This document shows, piece after piece, positions 6,536-8,830 of a stretch of 8,830 bases of DNA; position 1 is the first letter of the stretch, and the number at the start of each line of letters is the position of its first letter. The stretch spans positions 1 through 8,830 of the forward strand of contig BNTU01000120.1 in assembly GCA_025996835.1 (NCBI GenBank). Reading direction: 5' to 3'. Below the pieces are notes generated by a model. It was given only the letters and a program-made list of their open reading frames with translations. It was not told the DNA's origin and made no database searches. Both the position numbers and the translations under genes were made by a program. This DNA is from Bacteroidia bacterium (GTDB taxonomy: Bacteria > Bacteroidota > Bacteroidia > Bacteroidales > Azobacteroidaceae).

Positions 6536-8377
6536 ATGAAACAGGCTTTGATAAACGTTGTAGGGGCGGTCACATTGGAGATGGCTTCCATTTTGGGGCA
6601 TGATATTCCGATGCCGTTTGCGCCATTTGTGTATGGTGCATTTATTTTGTTGATTGGTTATGAGGTGCTTTGGGAGGGTTTGCAAGCCCTTGTCAAGGTG
6701 AGGTTCGACAGTATCAGTTTGTTGATGCTGATTGCGGTGTGTGCCGCGTTTTATCTGGGCGAATACTCGGAGGCTCTGGTCGTCATCGCGCTTTATGTGT
6801 TGGGCGAAGTGTTGGAAGACCGTGGGATTGACAAAAGCAAATCCGCCCTCGATGAGTTAGCCGACAAATCTCCTAAAATGGCTTTCGTCAAGGACTTAGG
6901 GCGTGAGGTGGCTGTAGCGGATGTCGTTGTCGGGACGATTATTCAAGTGAAACCGCACGACCTTGTTCCGTTAGACGGCGTGGTCACGAGTGGCGAAACG
7001 GCTGTGGATGAGTCCAATATCACCGGCGAACCCATCGCCAAAGAGAAGCGCGCGGGCGACACGGTTTTTGCCGGCACACTCAATCAAAGCGGCTTCATCG
7101 AAGTAAAAACCACCAAGGAGGCAAGCGACACCACCTTTGCGCAGATTTTGGAACTCACCTACAGCGCGCAGGAAAACCGCTCGGAAGCCCACCGGTTCAT
7201 CGAAAAATTTGCAAGCATTTACACACCTGTTATAATAGTGTTGGCGATTTTAGTGTTTGCCATCCCCGTTTTTGTGTTGGGCGGCGGGGTTGATAAATGG
7301 TTGGAACAGGCTGTTACGCTGTTAGTTATCGCCTGCCCCTGTGCTTTGGTCATCTCCACGCCGGTTGCCATTTATGCCGCGTTGGGCAATGCGTCTGAAA
7401 AGGGCATTTTGATTAAAGGCGGCAAATATCTGGAGGCTTATGCGGCAGTGAAGGCGGTGGCGTTGGACAAAACGCGCACCATCACATTCGGTCAACCGAT
7501 TGTGTCAGACGTAGTTGCGCTGAACGGCGCGAACATACCGGAATTGCTGGCATGCAGCGCAGGGACAGAATTGTTTTCAGAACATCCTCTGGCTCAAGCC
7601 ATTGTAGATTACGCAAAAAAAGAAGGTTACGAACCGCACACCGCCGAAAAATTTGAAAGTGTGATGGGGCATGGGGCTAAGGCGCAGTGCATCACTTGCA
7701 GCGCGCCGGTTGTGGTGGGGAAATTAGAGATGTTTGGGGAGCCGGAGGGGGTTGCCGCCATAATAGACAAATTCTCCAACGAAGGAAAGACTTGCGTAGT
7801 AGTGAGTTGCAACCATGTGGTGCAAGGTGTCATCGCCCTGATGGACGAGGTGAAGCCCGACAGCGCAACCGCCATTCAGGAGTTGAAAAAATTGGGCATC
7901 GAACCCGTGATGCTGACCGGCGACAATCTGCAAGCCGCCCGTCACATTGCCTCGCAGGTGGGCATCACAACCGTTCGCGGCTCACTGCTGCCGCAAGATA
8001 AATCGGCGATGGTCAAGCAGTTGAAGCAACAATACGGAGCCGTAGCCATGGTGGGCGATGGCGTAAACGATGCGCCCGCATTGGCAGAAGCCACCGTAGG
8101 CGTAGCGATGGGTGCCGCAGGCAGCGACACGGCATTGGAAGTAGCCAACATCGCCCTGATGAACGACAAACTAAGCCTGCTGCCCTACCTCACACGCCTG
8201 AGCCGCCGAACATTAACCACCATCAAATGGAACACCGCAGGAGCCATCGCCGTCAAATTGCTCTTCATCCTGCTGGCATTCATGGGCTGGAGCAATCTCG
8301 TATTCGCCATCGTAGCCGATGTAGGCGTGATGCTGGTAGTGGTGCTAATCAGTTTGCGGCTACTGAAATTCAATTGA
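6536..8377 (+). CDS. P1B-type heavy-metal-translocating ATPase (Zn/Cd/Pb-like)
   Basis: This inner-membrane pump uses ATP to export heavy-metal cations. The 613-residue protein has N-terminal membrane segments at about 5-48 and 59-95. It also has an actuator motif TGEP (163-166), metal-site CPC (267-269), phosphorylation loop DKTRTIT with Asp311, SEHPLA (348-353, His350-Pro351 of the N domain), TGDN (461-464) and GDGVNDAP (507-514). The last membrane helices carry Lys574 (AVKLL) and Asp595 (ADVG). The Lys and Asp-x-Gly pair resembles Zn/Cd/Pb ATPases of the ZntA/CadA group, so I favour divalent-metal export over copper. There is no N-terminal HMA or CxxC metal-binding domain. Two deviations stand out: DKTR for the usual DKTG, and TGEP for TGES. 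The frame is open upstream to 6476, but that would overlap the promoter, so ATG 6536 is chosen. No metal-responsive regulator gene is adjacent. Confidence 0.93.
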   Translation: MKQALINVVGAVTLEMASILGHDIPMPFAPFVYGAFILLIGYEVLWEGLQALVKVRFDSISLLMLIAVCAAFYLGEYSEALVVIALYVLGEVLEDRGIDKSKSALDELADKSPKMAFVKDLGREVAVADVVVGTIIQVKPHDLVPLDGVVTSGETAVDESNITGEPIAKEKRAGDTVFAGTLNQSGFIEVKTTKEASDTTFAQILELTYSAQENRSEAHRFIEKFASIYTPVIIVLAILVFAIPVFVLGGGVDKWLEQAVTLLVIACPCALVISTPVAIYAALGNASEKGILIKGGKYLEAYAAVKAVALDKTRTITFGQPIVSDVVALNGANIPELLACSAGTELFSEHPLAQAIVDYAKKEGYEPHTAEKFESVMGHGAKAQCITCSAPVVVGKLEMFGEPEGVAAIIDKFSNEGKTCVVVSCNHVVQGVIALMDEVKPDSATAIQELKKLGIEPVMLTGDNLQAARHIASQVGITTVRGSLLPQDKSAMVKQLKQQYGAVAMVGDGVNDAPALAEATVGVAMGAAGSDTALEVANIALMNDKLSLLPYLTRLSRRTLTTIKWNTAGAIAVKLLFILLAFMGWSNLVFAIVADVGVMLVVVLISLRLLKFN

Positions 8378-8390
8378 TAACTCATAACTC
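8377..8390. repeat. Short heptamer duplication at the ATPase stop codon
   Basis: ATAACTC occurs twice in tandem (8377-8383, 8384-8390), beginning at the last base of the ATPase stop codon. Two copies alone could be chance. It is recorded because 7-bp units also form the repeats at 5111-5157 and 8674-8706. Confidence 0.5.
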
Positions 8391-8425
8391 ATCAGGGTCA
8401 ACCGCATCAAATTTATGATGATAAG

Positions 8426-8658
8426 GAAGACCGTAAGGTCTTCAATCTACCCCGTAATGGCATAGCCGTCAGGTTAAGGCTGAAAGCCTTCGAGCAATAG
8501 CGTAGGGCATCGCCCTACGAAAGATGCCCTCTCCCTCTCGTTTCGCCCTGAAAGGGCATTAGCCATTGCTATCGCCCTTTCAGGGCTTGCATTCGATGCC
8601 ATATCCTGTCCGTAGGGCGATGCCCTACGCTATTGCTACAAGGCTTTCAGCCTTAACC
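8426..8658. repeat. Cluster of short hairpins arranged as a large inverted repeat
   Basis: This gene-free stretch is built from small palindromes: GAAGACC/GGTCTTC (8426-8443), AAGGCT-GAA-AGCCTT (8476-8490), CGTAGGGC-ATC-GCCCTACG (8501-8519), GCCCT-GAA-AGGGC (8545-8557), and reverse-orientation copies at 8574-8586, 8611-8629 and 8640-8654. The outer parts form a 48-nt inverted repeat, 8472-8519 against 8611-8658, with 46 of 48 positions complementary. The 13-bp elements 8545-8557 and 8574-8586 are complementary inside it. The whole could fold into one long stem or a series of hairpins. No convincing ORF or transposase is present within it. It resembles REP-type or MITE-like dispersed repeats. 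It could also end the ATPase transcript, though I see no T-run after the stems. Confidence 0.9.
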
Positions 8659-8673
8659 CTTGATTCAGACAAA

Positions 8674-8706
8674 ATTCATAATTCATAATTCATAACTCAT
8701 AATTCA
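8674..8706. repeat. Heptanucleotide tandem repeat (ATTCATA) upstream of the last promoter
   Basis: ATTCATA occurs three times exactly (8674-8694), followed by a one-base variant ACTCATA (8695-8701) and a partial copy ATTCA (8702-8706). It ends 11 nt before the -7 box at 8718, so it covers the position where the -33 element would lie. No clear TTTG is present there. Confidence 0.85.
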
Positions 8707-8717
8707 AAACTTTTTCG

Positions 8718-8725
8718 TACCTTTG
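8718..8725 (+). promoter_or_regulatory. Promoter -7 box for the gene starting at 8781
   Basis: TACCTTTG followed by CGG matches the TAnnTTTG consensus and is identical to the -7 box of the ATPase promoter. The predicted transcription start near 8731 gives a leader of about 50 nt. The upstream element is weak and lies in heptamer repeats. Confidence 0.65.
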
Positions 8726-8732
8726 CGGCGAT

Positions 8733-8755
8733 TATTTAATCAAAGTGATTAAATA
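8733..8755. repeat. Perfect 10-bp inverted repeat at the expected transcription start
   Basis: TATTTAATCA (8733-8742) and TGATTAAATA (8746-8755) are exact reverse complements with a 3-nt spacer. Lying just downstream of the -7 box, it fits an operator for a dimeric repressor. It could also be a weak hairpin at the 5' end of the leader. Confidence 0.75.
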
Positions 8756-8780
8756 GCTGAAACATTATATTCATATTTCT

Positions 8781-8830
8781 ATGAAAAAAGTAGAGGTTGG
8801 GCGTTATTTAGACTTAAAAAATGATTTTGC
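8781..8830 (+). CDS. Start of a probable Rpn-type PD-(D/E)XK nuclease/transposase (partial)
   Basis: The reading frame starts at ATG 8781 and runs off the window, giving MKKVEVGRYLDLKNDFA. The segment RYLDLKNDFA resembles the opening of the Rpn/PDDEXK-transposase family, whose members often begin with a short RYLDPKxDxxFKxIFG-like motif. Only 17 residues are visible, so the assignment is a suggestion. If correct, it is an enzyme linked to recombination or transposition. The promoter at 8718, the AT-rich leader and the palindrome at 8733-8755 support a real gene start here. Confidence 0.5.
   Translation, partial: MKKVEVGRYLDLKNDF

Noticed and set aside
6424..6591. N-terminal extension of the TPR protein to a start at 6591
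   Set aside because: The extra 56 residues would cross the promoter of both genes and overlap the ATPase gene, and they would hide the clear signal peptide beginning at 6423.
8426..8658. Insertion sequence with terminal inverted repeats
   Set aside because: The 187-nt unit has inverted arms but no transposase frame and no clear flanking target duplication, so only a repeat cluster or possible MITE-like element is supported.

Overview
The window looks like chromosomal DNA from a member of the Bacteroidota. The best evidence is the promoter type: several sites carry the TAnnTTTG -7 box characteristic of this phylum (minus strand at 14-21, 644-651 and 6452-6459; plus strand at 6501-6508 and 8718-8725). 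GC content is intermediate and the protein sequences fit the same phylum. I cannot name a genus.

Layout. The left end (1-790) holds the decayed remnant of a DUF4143-type AAA ATPase gene on the minus strand. Its promoter is still recognisable, but the coding region survives only as three pieces in three different reading frames. A G-quadruplex motif follows. From 6423 down to 792, three intact minus-strand genes are packed together: a secreted TPR-repeat protein, a YhcG-family (DUF1016) PD-(D/E)XK nuclease-like protein, and the DNA primase dnaG. The gaps are 29 nt and 2 nt, so the three are probably cotranscribed from the promoter at about 6452. Transcribed divergently from 6536 is a P1B-type heavy-metal ATPase with an unusual phosphorylation-site motif. 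The two divergent promoters sit on the two arms of one large imperfect palindrome (6451-6509). Downstream of the ATPase (8378-8780) is a gene-free stretch with a cluster of short hairpins arranged as a large inverted repeat, a heptanucleotide tandem repeat, a promoter and another palindrome. The start of a probable Rpn-type PD-(D/E)XK nuclease/transposase gene follows and runs off the window.

The recurring theme is repetitive DNA inside and around ordinary genes. Palindromic elements have been absorbed in frame into the dnaG linker and into the yhcG inter-domain linker. A 7-bp tandem repeat is translated in the TPR gene, and 7-bp repeats also occur just downstream of the ATPase gene and at the -33 position of the last promoter. 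I see no complete defence system, CRISPR array, tRNA or rRNA. The most notable items are the palindromic divergent promoter, the hairpin array with compensated stems, the palindromes in the yhcG linker, the DKTR variant of the ATPase motif, and the yhcG-dnaG coupling.
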